Below, one piece after another: positions 25,617-34,755 of a stretch of DNA of 64,000 nucleotides. The translations under genes and the position numbers were made by a program. The DNA comes from Streptomyces fumigatiscleroticus. Lineage in GTDB: Bacteria; Actinomycetota; Actinomycetes; Streptomycetales; Streptomycetaceae. The stretch spans positions 1 to 64,000 of the forward strand of contig NZ_BMQF01000016.1 in the NCBI RefSeq assembly GCF_014647975.1. Reading direction: 5' to 3'. The notes under the pieces were generated by a model, which was not told the DNA's origin, ran no database searches, and was given only the letters and a program-made list of their open reading frames with translations. Position 1 is the first letter of the stretch, and each line of letters starts with the position of its first letter.

Positions 25617-27505
25617 CGCACACGTGGCAGATCTCCACCGTCACCGACGCGGCCCGGGCCCGCATCGCCACCGCGCGCCTGGCCGCCGCGCTCGGCGTGC
25701 CCACCCTGGAGCGCACCCGGCTGGCGGCCTCCCTCAGCGCCCATCTGCGGCAGTGCCTCACCAAGGGCGGCTCCTGGCGGCTCACCCTGGAGACGAGCCG
25801 GTCCCCCGCCGAGGGGAACGAGCTGCACGCCGTGGTCGCCCGGGCGCCCGACACCCGCGCCGCCCGCGAGGAACCGCCGTGGCGGGTGACGGTGGCCTGC
25901 CCCGAGACTCCGCGGCCGTCGGACGGCGGCGAGGTGGCGGCCGACGCCGCCGCCCTGGCGGAGGCGCTGCTGGGCGCCGACGAGGACACGGCGCTGGTGC
26001 TGGACAGACTCGCCGAGCAGGAGGAGCTGGTCGCCGCCCACCGCGAGGAGCTGGACCAGACCAACCAGGGCGTGCTGGCGCTCCACGCCGAGCTGGACGC
26101 CGCCGGCCGGGCGCAGCAGGAGGCGTTCGCCGCCGAGCGCGAGGCGCGCACCGAGGCCGAGAAGGCCCGCCGCAGGCTGACCTTCCTGGCGGACGCGAGC
26201 GCGGTGCTGACGGCGTCGCTGAACCACGAGGAGATCGTGCGCCGGCTGCCGGACCTGCTGGTGCCCGGGTACGCCCGCGACGTCGACGTGTGGCTCTTCG
26301 AGGACTCCGGCGACGGCCGGGCCGAGCCCGCCGCGCGCCCGGCCGCCGCCGTGCGCGCGGCCCGCACCGGCCGGCCGCAGTACGCCGCCGACCACCCCGG
26401 CCGTCTGCCCGGCGTCGACGACCAGCCGCCCTCGGCGCTGGATCCGGGCCGGCCGCTGCTGTGCGTGCCGCTGCCGACACGGCGGGCGCCGCTGGGCGTG
26501 CTGACCCTGTCGCCGCCCGGTGAGCGCTGGGACCCGGACGACGCCGTGATGCTGATCGAGCTGACCCGGCGGGCGAGCATCGCCATCGACAACGCCCAGC
26601 GCTTCGAGCACAACCGCGACATCGCCGAGACGCTCCAGCGGGCGCTGCTCACCGAACTGCCCGACACGCCGGGCCTCGGCCTGGCCGCGCGCTATCTGCC
26701 GGCCACGCACGGGCTGAACATCGGCGGCGACTGGTACGACGCCTTCCGCCAGCCCGACGGAGGTCTGATCACCGTCGTCGGCGACGTGACCGGGCACGGG
26801 CTGCGCGCGGCGGTGATGATGAGCCAGCTGCGCACCGCCCTGCGCGCCTACGCGGTCGACGGGGGCAGCCCGGGCCGGCTGCTGACCCGGCTGCACGAGT
26901 TCCTGCACCACCTCCAGCCCGATCTGTACGCCACCGCCGTCATCGCCCGGTTCCACCCCGACGACCCGACGCTGACCTGGGCCGCCGCCGGGCATCCGCC
27001 GCCGGTGCTGCGGCTGCCCGACGGGCGGGTGGAGATCCTGGACGCCAAGCCCGGCGCCATGCTCGGCATTCCGCTCAAGCAGGAGATCGCCGACCACACC
27101 GTGCGGCCGGCGCCCGGCTCGACGCTGGCGCTGTACACGGACGGGCTGGTGGAGCGGCGTGCCCGGGGCATCGACCCGGGCATAGCGCGCCTGGCGGAGG
27201 CGCTCGGCCGGCTCTCCCCGGCGGAGCTGGACACGGACCTGTACGGTGCGGCGGACCGGATCCTGCGTCCGCTGCTGAGCGACTCCGAACGCGACGACGA
27301 CGTGTGTCTGCTGCTGTGCCATCTGCGCGGGCGGGGCCGACCGCCGGCGCGGGTGGCGGCCGGCGCCACTCCCCTGCCGCGTCCGGCTGGCGGGATCGCC
27401 GTACCCGCGATGGGATCGGGGAGGTGCGAAGCAGCGATCCAGGGGGCAGGCGAGAGGCGATCGAGGCAGTCGCCTGGAGCCGCAGAAAGGGATGAAACAC
27501 CGTGA
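25613..27505 (+). CDS. GAF-PP2C (SpoIIE/RsbU-type) phosphatase with RsbT-like N-terminus
   Basis: 630 residues. The first ~95 (ARIATARLAAALGVPTLERTRLAASLSAHLRQCL...) resemble a shortened GHKL domain lacking clear ATP-binding boxes. A Glu-rich coiled coil (~130-200), a GAF domain (~205-330) and a SpoIIE phosphatase (~350-585) with NIGGDWYDAFRQ, VVGDVTGHGLRAAVM and LYTDGLVERRARG follow. It fills the RsbU role at the end of the stressosome-like operon, expected to act on an RsbV-type STAS protein. ATGA overlap with the upstream fusion protein; its stop overlaps the oxidoreductase start (GTGA). Confidence 0.88.
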   Translation: MTHTWQISTVTDAARARIATARLAAALGVPTLERTRLAASLSAHLRQCLTKGGSWRLTLETSRSPAEGNELHAVVARAPDTRAAREEPPWRVTVACPETPRPSDGGEVAADAAALAEALLGADEDTALVLDRLAEQEELVAAHREELDQTNQGVLALHAELDAAGRAQQEAFAAEREARTEAEKARRRLTFLADASAVLTASLNHEEIVRRLPDLLVPGYARDVDVWLFEDSGDGRAEPAARPAAAVRAARTGRPQYAADHPGRLPGVDDQPPSALDPGRPLLCVPLPTRRAPLGVLTLSPPGERWDPDDAVMLIELTRRASIAIDNAQRFEHNRDIAETLQRALLTELPDTPGLGLAARYLPATHGLNIGGDWYDAFRQPDGGLITVVGDVTGHGLRAAVMMSQLRTALRAYAVDGGSPGRLLTRLHEFLHHLQPDLYATAVIARFHPDDPTLTWAAAGHPPPVLRLPDGRVEILDAKPGAMLGIPLKQEIADHTVRPAPGSTLALYTDGLVERRARGIDPGIARLAEALGRLSPAELDTDLYGAADRILRPLLSDSERDDDVCLLLCHLRGRGRPPARVAAGATPLPRPAGGIAVPAMGSGRCEAAIQGAGERRSRQSPGAAERDETP

Positions 27506-28872
27506 CACGACCCAGGATCCTGGTGGTTGGCGCAGGCTTCGCCGGTGTGGAGTGCGTCCGCCGCCTGGAACGGCAACTCTCCCCGGACGAGGCCGACGTC
27601 ACCCTGGTGACGCCGTTCTCCTACCAGCTCTATCTGCCGCTGCTGCCCCAGGTGGCCTCGGGCGTGCTGACGCCCCAGTCGATCGCCGTCTCGCTGCGGC
27701 GCAGCAGCCGGTACCGCACCCGGATCATCCCGGGCGGTGCCATCGGCGTGGACCTGAAGGCGAAGGTCTGCGTCGTCCGCACCATCACCGACAAGATCGT
27801 CAATGAGCCGTACGACTACATCGTGCTGGCCCCCGGCAGCGTCACCCGCACCTTCGACATCCCCGGGCTGACGGACCACGCGTTCGGCATGAAGACACTG
27901 GCGGAGGCCGCGTACATCCGCGACCACGTCATCGCCCAGCTCGATCTCGCCGACGCCAGCGAGGACCCGGCCGAACGGGAGTCGCGGCTCCAGTTCGTGG
28001 TGGTCGGCGGCGGCTACGCGGGCACCGAGACCGCCGCGTGCCTCCAGCGCCTGACCCACGCCGCCGTGCAGCGCTACCCGCGGCTGGACCCGGGGCTGAT
28101 CAAGTGGCACCTGATCGACATCGCGCCGAAGCTCATGCCCGAGCTGGGCGACAAGCTGGGCCGGGCCGCGCAGGAGAGGCTGCGGCAGCGGGGCATCGAG
28201 ATCTCCCTCGGCGTCTCCATCGCCAAGGCCGGTCCCGAGGAGGTCACCTTCACCGACGGCCGGGTGGTGCCCACCCGCACCCTGATCTGGACCGCCGGGG
28301 TGGTCGCCAGCCCGCTGATCGCCACGCTCGACGCGGAGACGGTCAAGGGGCGGCTCGCGGTCACCGCCGACATGTGCCTGCCGGGCCACGACGGGGTGTT
28401 CGCGCTCGGCGACTCCGCGGCCGTGCCGGATCTGGCCAAGGACCCGGACGGCGGCGCCGTCTGCCCGCCGACCGCGCAGCACGCCATGCGGCAGGGCCGG
28501 CACGTCGCCGACAACGTCGTCGCCACGCTGCGCGGGCGGTCGATGCGGCCGTACGTCCACAAGGACCTGGGGCTGGTGGTGGACCTCGGCGGCACCGACG
28601 CGGTCTCCAAGCCGCTCGGCGTGGAGCTGCGCGGGCTGCCCGCCCAGGTCGTGGCCCGCGGCTACCACTGGTCGGCGCTGCGCACCGGCGTGGCCAAGAC
28701 CCGGGTGATGACCAACTGGCTGCTCAACTCGGTCGCCGGTGACGATTTCGTGCGCACCGGCTTCCAGGCCCGCAAGCCCGCCAAGCTGAGGGACTTCGAG
28801 TACACCGACGCCTATCTGACGCCGGATCAGGTGCGGGAGCAGGTCGCGGGCACCGCCCGGCTGGAACAGTGA
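27502..28872 (+). CDS. NADH dehydrogenase type II-like FAD oxidoreductase
   Basis: 456 residues. N-terminal FAD fold ILVVGAGFAGVECVRRL, second dinucleotide fold FVVVGGGYAGTETAACL, and the FAD-binding DGVFALGDSAAVP motif. VTPFSYQLYLPLLPQVASG and the C-terminal YHWSALRTGVAKTRVMTNWLLN fit membrane-associated NDH-2 enzymes that pass electrons from NADH to quinone. The GTG start overlaps the phosphatase stop by four bases, so it is translated with the stressosome-like genes. That link between redox enzyme and sigma control is notable; a regulatory role is inference. Confidence 0.88.
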   Translation: MTRPRILVVGAGFAGVECVRRLERQLSPDEADVTLVTPFSYQLYLPLLPQVASGVLTPQSIAVSLRRSSRYRTRIIPGGAIGVDLKAKVCVVRTITDKIVNEPYDYIVLAPGSVTRTFDIPGLTDHAFGMKTLAEAAYIRDHVIAQLDLADASEDPAERESRLQFVVVGGGYAGTETAACLQRLTHAAVQRYPRLDPGLIKWHLIDIAPKLMPELGDKLGRAAQERLRQRGIEISLGVSIAKAGPEEVTFTDGRVVPTRTLIWTAGVVASPLIATLDAETVKGRLAVTADMCLPGHDGVFALGDSAAVPDLAKDPDGGAVCPPTAQHAMRQGRHVADNVVATLRGRSMRPYVHKDLGLVVDLGGTDAVSKPLGVELRGLPAQVVARGYHWSALRTGVAKTRVMTNWLLNSVAGDDFVRTGFQARKPAKLRDFEYTDAYLTPDQVREQVAGTARLEQ

Positions 28873-28950
28873 CCCGCCGCACAGAGTCCGCTCGCGGCAT
28901 GCCATGCTGAGATACGGATCTTGGTGTGCGACGGGAGGAAGTACGGCGGC

Positions 28951-31197
28951 GTGAGGGCAGCGGGACGCTCGGTACGGACGCGGCTGCGGGACCGGATCGC
29001 GGCGTCCGACCCGGGACTGCTGCGGCTGACGGCCGCGCTGCGCACGGTCGGCGCCATCGCCCTCACGCTGGCCGTGCTCTCCCTGCTCGGCGCCGTCGTC
29101 ACCCATCTGGTGGCGGGCGCCATGGCGGGGATGGTGGCCACCTTCTCCGTCCGGGAGAAGCAGCGCGGCCGGCAGGCCGTCACGCTCGCCCTGGGCCTGC
29201 CGGTGGCGCTGGCCTCCGTGTCGCTGGGCGCGCTGCTCGGCACCCGGGTGATCGCCGGTGATGTCTTCTTCGTCCTGCTGATCTTCAGCGCGGTCTACGG
29301 CCGCCGCTTCGGCGACCGCGGCATGGCGCTGGGGATGATCGGCTTCCAGGTCTACGCCATGTCGCTGTTCGTCGGGGCGACCGTGTCCGCGCTGCCCGGG
29401 CTCTGCGGTGTGATCGTCGTGGCGTTCCTGTGCAGTGCCGCGGTGCGCTTCGCGCTGGTGCCGGCGACGCCCGTGGGCATCCTGGAGCGGCTGCGGGAGG
29501 CCTTCCGGGCCCGGCTGGCGCAGCTGATCTCGGCACAGCTCGAGCTGCTGGACGCCGGGCCGGACGGCATCGGCAAGGCGCTGGCGGACGTGCGCGAGGG
29601 CACCGCCCGGCTGCACGAGACGGCCCTGATGATCCAGTCCCGGCTGGAGGAGGGCACGCCCGACGAGTCCGTGGCCCGCCTGGTGCAGCGCCGGATCGCG
29701 GACGCCGAGATCACCGCCGAGCGGCTGGGCCTGCTGCTGCTCTCCGCGCGCAGCGCCGAACGGGCCGACACCCTGACCCTGCATCTGCCCGGCGCCCCGG
29801 CGCCGTCCGTCGCGCGGCTGCCGGCGCACGACGAGGCGACGGCCCGGCTGCGCCTCGATCTCCAGGCGCTGCGCACGCTGGTGCTGCGGGCCGGGCCCGG
29901 CCGGTCGGGAACCGCGCTGGCGCATCTGCGCAACCGGCTCCTGGGCTACCGGGAGGGCGAGAACCTGCCTCAGGCGCCGCCCGCCGTCCAGGACGTCTTC
30001 CGCGGCATCGGCGAGGCCGCGCGCGCCGTCATGGGGCTGCGCAGCGCCCTCGGCGGCCCGCAGGACGAGTCGGACGACTCCCCCGCGACCACCCGCTCGC
30101 GCGAGGAGCTGGACGCCGAGGACGCCGCCATCGACGCGGGCGAGGAGGAGACCCGCGAGGAGGAGCGGACCGGGCTGCGGCGGCCCACGACCCGCGCCGC
30201 GGTCCAGGTGGCGCTGGGCTCGTCGCTCGCCATCGTCGGCGGCGAGTTCCTCTCCGCCCAGCGCTGGTACTGGGCGGTGCTCACCTGCTGGATCGTCTTC
30301 CTCAACACCGCCTCCACCGGCGAGATCCTGGTCAAGGGCTACCGGCGGCTGCTCGGCACCGTCCTCGGGGTCGTCGCCGGCATCGGGCTGGCCGGTCTGG
30401 TGGGCCACCACACCTGGACGGCGCTGTTCCTGGTGCTGCTGTGCGTCTTCGCGATGTTCTACTCGGCGCCGCTGTCGTACACGCTGACGTCGTTCTTCGT
30501 CACCGCGATGCTGGGGCTGCTGTACACGCTGCTGCACACCTACAGCCTGTCGGTGCTGGTGCTGCGGGTGGAGGAGACGGCGCTCGGCGCGGCCTGCGGC
30601 ATCCTCGCGGCCGTCCTGGTGCTGCCGGTGCGCACCGACCGCCGTACCAACGAACTCCTCGGCACGGTGCTGGAACGGCTCACCGACGTCACCGAGGCCG
30701 CCGTGGACCAGCTCAGCGGCGGGCCCGCGGCCGATCTGCTGGACAAGGCGCGCGACCTGGACCAGGCGCTGGGCGATCTGCGCTCCGCGACGAAGCCGCT
30801 GACCCACCCGATCACGCCGCTGCGGGCCCGGCGCGACACCGCCCGCTATGTGGTCGCGCTGCTGGAGACCTGCGCGTACCACGCGCGTTCGCTGGCCGCC
30901 ACCGCCGAGCTGCTGCCCACCCATCCGTCGATCGCGGCCGATCCGCGGCTGCGCGGGGCGGTGCGGCGCACGGTGCGCAACATCGGGGCGATCGCCGCGC
31001 AGGTGGGGGGCGAGCGCGACACCGAGGTGGAGACCGGGCCGAGCATCGCCTCGCTGCTGGAGACGGAGACCGGCGGGGCGGCACCGCGCTACGGCCGCAT
31101 CACCGACCGGGTGCTGCGGCATCTGGAGCGCCTGGACGAGGCGGTGGTCGGACTGGCCCGGCCCCTGGGCGTGCCCGTCGTCACGCCGAAGCGGTGA
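28951..31197 (+). CDS. FUSC-family membrane protein (YccS/aromatic acid exporter type)
   Basis: 748 residues. Two hydrophobic blocks (about residues 30-170 and 415-560) each hold several membrane helices, separated by a long Ala/Leu/Arg-rich helical cytoplasmic region, as in fusaric acid resistance and YccS/AaeB proteins. These are putative efflux components. GTG 28951 is chosen with GGAGG 12 bases upstream; earlier TTG/GTG codons at 28921 and 28924 are possible. Preceded by the NDH-2-like gene with a 78-base gap. Substrate unknown. Confidence 0.82.
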   Translation: MRAAGRSVRTRLRDRIAASDPGLLRLTAALRTVGAIALTLAVLSLLGAVVTHLVAGAMAGMVATFSVREKQRGRQAVTLALGLPVALASVSLGALLGTRVIAGDVFFVLLIFSAVYGRRFGDRGMALGMIGFQVYAMSLFVGATVSALPGLCGVIVVAFLCSAAVRFALVPATPVGILERLREAFRARLAQLISAQLELLDAGPDGIGKALADVREGTARLHETALMIQSRLEEGTPDESVARLVQRRIADAEITAERLGLLLLSARSAERADTLTLHLPGAPAPSVARLPAHDEATARLRLDLQALRTLVLRAGPGRSGTALAHLRNRLLGYREGENLPQAPPAVQDVFRGIGEAARAVMGLRSALGGPQDESDDSPATTRSREELDAEDAAIDAGEEETREEERTGLRRPTTRAAVQVALGSSLAIVGGEFLSAQRWYWAVLTCWIVFLNTASTGEILVKGYRRLLGTVLGVVAGIGLAGLVGHHTWTALFLVLLCVFAMFYSAPLSYTLTSFFVTAMLGLLYTLLHTYSLSVLVLRVEETALGAACGILAAVLVLPVRTDRRTNELLGTVLERLTDVTEAAVDQLSGGPAADLLDKARDLDQALGDLRSATKPLTHPITPLRARRDTARYVVALLETCAYHARSLAATAELLPTHPSIAADPRLRGAVRRTVRNIGAIAAQVGGERDTEVETGPSIASLLETETGGAAPRYGRITDRVLRHLERLDEAVVGLARPLGVPVVTPKR

Positions 31198-31225
31198 CGT
31201 TCGGACCTGTTCCGGGGCGCCGGGC

Positions 31226-31657
31226 TCAGAAGTCCGTGGGGAGCCCGCTCGCCTCGGCGATGCCGCGCAGCTCCTCGTTCTGGCGGTGCCGTTCCCTGAG
31301 GTAGTCGGCGATCTCGCCGAGGCGTTCCGGATCGGACGCGGTCGTCGCGTCGGTGACCACCCGTACCGGCCCGGTCTCCTCGGTGTGGATCTCGATCACC
31401 TCGTTGTCCAGCCGTCCGGTGACGGCGGTGGCGATGACCAGTGCGGCCTCGTCGCGTATCTCCTGGGGCAGCTGGTCGGCGTCCTGGCCGTCCAGGGCGA
31501 AGTCCAGGGTCGGCAGCTGTTCCTCGTCGATCGCCCGCAGCACCGGCTCCACCACGCTGAGCAGGAGCCGGTAGTCCTCCGTCTCCATCCGGATACGCAG
31601 GAGATCGAGGTAGACGTCCACGGGGCGTCCGTCCGGCGGAATCTCGGATTCGTTCAT
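31226..31657 (-). CDS. Conserved acidic protein of unknown function
   Basis: 143 residues, acidic and soluble, no signal or membrane segment. It reads as a mixed alpha/beta fold (VDVYLDLLRIRMETEDYRLL; EIRDEAALVIATAVTGRLDNEVIEI) ending in a charged helix (DYLRERHRQNEELRGIAEASGL). Not recognised as a named family. It starts 28 bases after the DUF1206 stop on the same strand, so the two are probably co-transcribed. Confidence 0.72.
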   Translation of the reverse strand: MNESEIPPDGRPVDVYLDLLRIRMETEDYRLLLSVVEPVLRAIDEEQLPTLDFALDGQDADQLPQEIRDEAALVIATAVTGRLDNEVIEIHTEETGPVRVVTDATTASDPERLGEIADYLRERHRQNEELRGIAEASGLPTDF

Positions 31658-31685
31658 CCGTTCCGTGTTCCCCGTGCCACGCCCC

Positions 31686-32522
31686 TCAGACCCTCCGCCA
31701 GCGCGCCATCGCGAAGGAGAACACCCCGAACAGCACCAGACCGGCGGCGACCAGGACCAGCAGCCAGGGCCCGAGCGGGGTGTCGGCGAAGGAGCGCAGG
31801 GTGTCGTCCAGCCCCTTGGCCTTGTCGGGTTCGTAGTCGGCGGCGGCGCGTACGGCGAAGGCGCCCGCCGCGGCGAACACCACCCCGCGCGCCGCTCCGC
31901 CGCCGATGCCCGTCACGTCCACCAGCCGCCTCACGCGCGGGCCCATCTGCCCGAGCTTCATCTTGTCGTGGTACTTCCGGCGCACCGCCCGGGCGCCGAT
32001 GCCCACGCCGGTCACCACGATCGCGGCCCCGGCCACGCCCACCAGCCACTGCCCGCCGGGCCACCGGAGCACCTCGGCCGTGACGTCCCGGGACTGCTCG
32101 TCGCTGGATCCGCCGCCGCTGCCCGAGCCGGCCGCGAAGGACAGCACCGAGAAGGCGGTGAACGCGTAGAAGAGAGAACGGGCGGCCGCCAGCAGCCGCT
32201 TCTTCGCCGTGTGCCCCTCCGGACCCACGGCACCGAAGAGCGCCTCGGACAGCCGCCACAGGGCCATGCCGACGAGCCCGAGGCCCAGCGCCCACAGCAG
32301 TACGGCACCGAAGGGCTTCTCCGCGATCTCCGTCAGGGCCCCGCTGCGGTCCGCCTCCCGCTTGCCGTCGCCGAAGGCGATCTGGAGCGCCAGCACCCCG
32401 ACCAGCAGGTAGATCACACCTCGCGCGGTGAATCCCGCCCGTGCGGCGGCCTCGGCCGCCGAGCCGTTCGCCGCCCGCCGGACCTGCGTCCGGCCCGTCC
32501 GTGCCATCGCACCCGTGTTCAT
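31686..32522 (-). CDS. DUF1206 membrane protein
   Basis: 278 residues with six predicted membrane helices in three similar pairs, each pair beginning with an (A/G)R-G-(V/F)-(I/V)-(Y/F) type motif: FTARGVIYLLVGVLALQIAF, ARSLFYAFTAFSVLSFA and GAARGVVFAAAGAFAVRAA. This is the DUF1206 pattern. ATG 32522 follows GGGAGGTTGAA. Role unknown. The upstream 200 bases (32523-32722) hold a small imperfect hairpin (GACTGCCCGG / CCGGGCAGTC type pairing near 32610-32640) and no gene. Confidence 0.85.
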   Translation of the reverse strand: MNTGAMARTGRTQVRRAANGSAAEAAARAGFTARGVIYLLVGVLALQIAFGDGKREADRSGALTEIAEKPFGAVLLWALGLGLVGMALWRLSEALFGAVGPEGHTAKKRLLAAARSLFYAFTAFSVLSFAAGSGSGGGSSDEQSRDVTAEVLRWPGGQWLVGVAGAAIVVTGVGIGARAVRRKYHDKMKLGQMGPRVRRLVDVTGIGGGAARGVVFAAAGAFAVRAAADYEPDKAKGLDDTLRSFADTPLGPWLLVLVAAGLVLFGVFSFAMARWRRV

Positions 32523-32722
32523 TTCAACCTCCCGAGGTGCGGATGCCCCGGCTTCTGCGGCGCAAGCGCGGCCGCCGCGCGGTGTGCCGCCGGCCCGCAC
32601 GGCACTGCCCGGACGCGCGTCGGCACGCGTCCGGGCAGTCGTGCGGCAACACCCGCGTGCCCGGTCACCCGGCCACGGCCCGCTCGTGCTCAAGGAGGGT
32701 GCGAAGCGGTCGCCGACACGTG

Positions 32723-33013
32723 TCACTCCACCAGGGAGACCGGGGCGGACGCCCGGTCGGACACCGCGGCCGGCGCGGGGACGGCGGGCGCGGCGGCCGG
32801 TACGGACTCCGTCAGGGGTGTGGCCGCGAGCCAGCGGTGGGCGGCCTCGAGCGCCCGTCCCACGTCACGCGTGCCGGTGGACACGCACAAGGTGTACGCC
32901 AGGTCCCGCGCCCGGCAGGCGGGCGCGGCCTCGCCGCCGACGGCCTGTGCCGCCAGTACTGCCTGGTAGTCCTCGACGAGCTTGCGCAGCACGGCGGGAT
33001 GGGGCCTCAGCAT
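32723..33013 (-). CDS. DUF5133 protein
   Basis: 96 residues. It opens with LRPHPAVLRKLVEDYQAVL and contains ARDLAYTLCVSTGTRDVGRAL, the conserved streptomycete DUF5133 core, then an Ala/Pro-rich tail. It lies 33 bases downstream of the sigma factor gene and is probably in its transcript. Its start region is peculiar: a 17-bp direct repeat duplicates ribosome-binding site plus ATG, and this start is the second ATG. Function unknown. Confidence 0.85.
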   Translation of the reverse strand: MLRPHPAVLRKLVEDYQAVLAAQAVGGEAAPACRARDLAYTLCVSTGTRDVGRALEAAHRWLAATPLTESVPAAAPAVPAPAAVSDRASAPVSLVE

Positions 33014-33044
33014 ATGTTCCTGTTCCTCATATGTTCCTGTTCCT
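33011..33044 (-). repeat. 17-bp tandem duplication of the DUF5133 start region
   Basis: CATATGTTCCTGTTCCT occurs twice in direct succession (33011-33027, 33028-33044). On the coding strand each copy reads AGGAACAGGAACATATG, a Shine-Dalgarno-like sequence plus ATG. The upstream ATG opens a 7-codon frame (MRNRNIC) whose TGA overlaps the true start as ATGCTGA. Confidence 0.85.
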
Positions 33045-33046
33045 CC

Positions 33047-33907
33047 TCAGATGGCCGCGTTGCCGCCGTTGCCCCGGCGGCCCGCCCGCTGTCCCAGCAC
33101 CTCGTCGCGCACCCGGGCACAGCTGCGGCTGATCAGCCGGGAGACGTGCATCTGCGAGATGCCGAGCCGGTCGGCGATACGGCTTTGTGTCATGTCCTCG
33201 AAGAAGCGCATGTAGAGGATGGCGCGCTCCCGCTCGGGCAGGCGGCGCAGACCTTCCTTGGCGGACTCCCGGTCGACCACGACGTCGTACGAGGAGTCCG
33301 ACGCCCCGAGGGTGTCCGCGAGGCTGTAGCCGTCGTCGCCGGCCGACAGTTCGGCGTCCAGCGACAGGGTGCTGAAGCTCTCCAGAGCCTCCATCCCCGC
33401 GCTGACCTCCTCCTCCGTCAGCCCCGTGTGGGCGGCGATGTCGGCCGTGGTGGGCTCGGGGCTCCCCGGGCTCTGGGTGAGTTCGCGGCGCGCCACGCGC
33501 ACCTTGTTGCGCAGTTCCTGGACCCGGCGGGGGACCCTGAGGGCCCACATCCGGTCCCGGAAGTGGCGCTTTATCTCGCCCGTGATGGTGGGCACGGCAT
33601 AGCTCTCGAAGGCACCCCGGTCCGGGTCGAACCGGTCTATCGCCTTCACCAGTCCCAGTGCCGCCACCTGGCGCAGGTCCTCGATGGACTCGCCACGGTC
33701 GCGGAACCGGCCGGCGATGCGGTGGGCCATGGGCAGCCACGCGGTGACGAGTTCGTCCCGCACGGCCTCCCGCTCGGGCCCGTCCTCCATGGCTGCCAGC
33801 CGGGCGAACATCGCCGCGGTGTCGGGCGCGTCGTCGTGACGCCGCCGGGTGGACGCGGTCGGGGACTCGGGCGTGCCGGGACGGCTGGTCGGCGTATCAA
33901 TGAGCAT
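33047..33907 (-). CDS. SigB/SigF/SigG-family RNA polymerase sigma factor
   Basis: 286 residues. Region 2 contains GLVKAIDRFDPDRGAFESYA and VPTITGEIKRHFRDRMW. Region 3 begins VRVPRRVQELRNKV-like (here ALRVPRRVQELRNKVRVA). Region 4 ends in MTQSRIADRLGISQMHVSRL, a helix-turn-helix for the -35 element. These sigmas are held by RsbW-type kinases and freed by STAS antagonists. ATG 33907 has AGGAG 10 bases upstream; a longer frame to 33943 lacks one. The GHKL gene at 34110-34571 lies just upstream on the same strand. Several SigB-type promoter matches in the window are candidate targets. Confidence 0.93.
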   Translation of the reverse strand: MLIDTPTSRPGTPESPTASTRRRHDDAPDTAAMFARLAAMEDGPEREAVRDELVTAWLPMAHRIAGRFRDRGESIEDLRQVAALGLVKAIDRFDPDRGAFESYAVPTITGEIKRHFRDRMWALRVPRRVQELRNKVRVARRELTQSPGSPEPTTADIAAHTGLTEEEVSAGMEALESFSTLSLDAELSAGDDGYSLADTLGASDSSYDVVVDRESAKEGLRRLPERERAILYMRFFEDMTQSRIADRLGISQMHVSRLISRSCARVRDEVLGQRAGRRGNGGNAAI

Positions 33908-34109
33908 TGCGGATTCGCTCCTGAACGGTGGTGTCAGGGACATACCGCGGGGCGGACGCTGTCCGGATCGCCGTGAGGGGCCCGGAGCAGCCGTACGCTC
34001 CCGCTGGCGCGCCTCCGGTCCGAAGCACGAAACTGCGTCTGCCCCTGCGCCGGGGGTACAAACTCCGCTTTTTCGAAAAGTACCGCGGGACGCCGCCGGG
34101 GACGCCGGC

Positions 34110-34571
34110 TCAGGACAGCCGCACCACGGCGGTGATGCACTTGCCGCCCGTGGGCAGATCCGACACCCGCACGTCGTGCGCCAGCCGGCAGACGATGGGC
34201 CAGCCGCGGCCGCCGGCCCTGCGGCGCCCGTGCGGATCGGCCGCCGGCCTGATCACCGGCAGCTCGGCGCTGCGGTCGGAGACCGAGACGCGTACGCCGG
34301 GTCCGACGACGTCGACCCGGAAGTCCGTCACGCCCCCGCCGTGCAGCATCGCGTTGGTCGTCAGTTCCGAGGCGACGAGCACGGCGTCGGACAGGGCGTC
34401 CGCGTCGCAGCGCAGGTCGGTGGTGTCACAGCGTTCGGCGACCGCGCGTTCCACGGCCCTGCGCGCCTCGGCGGGCCGGCACGGCCGCGGCTGCCCGGCC
34501 CGGACGGCGCCGGTCCGTTCGGCGGCGCTCCGTTCGGCGGGGGGAATCTCGATGGGGTGCCTTTCGCACAT
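34110..34571 (-). CDS. GHKL anti-sigma-type kinase (RsbW-like)
   Basis: 153 residues. N-box VASELTTNAMLHGGG, G1 SVSDRSAELPVIRP and lid GGRGWPIVCRLAHDVRV. ATG 34571 has AGGGAG 9-14 bases upstream; the upstream extension of the frame is unlikely to be coding. It lies 202 bases upstream of the sigma gene on the same strand, so it is a strong candidate anti-sigma factor for it. Paralogous to the protein at 9143-9637 (shared GWP...RLA.D..V...GGK). The intergenic bases between it and the sigma gene include an AT-rich palindrome CTTTTTCGAAAAG. Confidence 0.85.
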   Translation of the reverse strand: MCERHPIEIPPAERSAAERTGAVRAGQPRPCRPAEARRAVERAVAERCDTTDLRCDADALSDAVLVASELTTNAMLHGGGVTDFRVDVVGPGVRVSVSDRSAELPVIRPAADPHGRRRAGGRGWPIVCRLAHDVRVSDLPTGGKCITAVVRLS

Positions 34572-34755
34572 CCGTCTGCTCCCTGGTCGGTGGAGAAAGA
34601 AGCGGATCCTGCGTTCACCCGCGGCGGCCCCGTACGGCTGCGTACCCGTGCCGCGGGTCTCCCCTGTCGGCTGACCTCTCCCGGGACGGGCAAACCTTCG
34701 GGACTCCGCATGGAGCATCGGCCATTCCGCGGCGTTGCGTGGGTACGCGGAGTGC

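Noticed and set aside
21515..27508. 1997-codon open frame on the minus strand across the stressosome-like operon
   Set aside because: It runs antisense to several well-supported genes and exists because GC-rich sequence and the stop-free 36-bp repeat keep all frames open. No domains or ribosome-binding site.
34035..34059. GCGT-N15-GGGTAC on the plus strand between the sigma and anti-sigma genes
   Set aside because: It would transcribe antisense to the GHKL gene and no product is apparent; kept out of the promoter list for lack of support.
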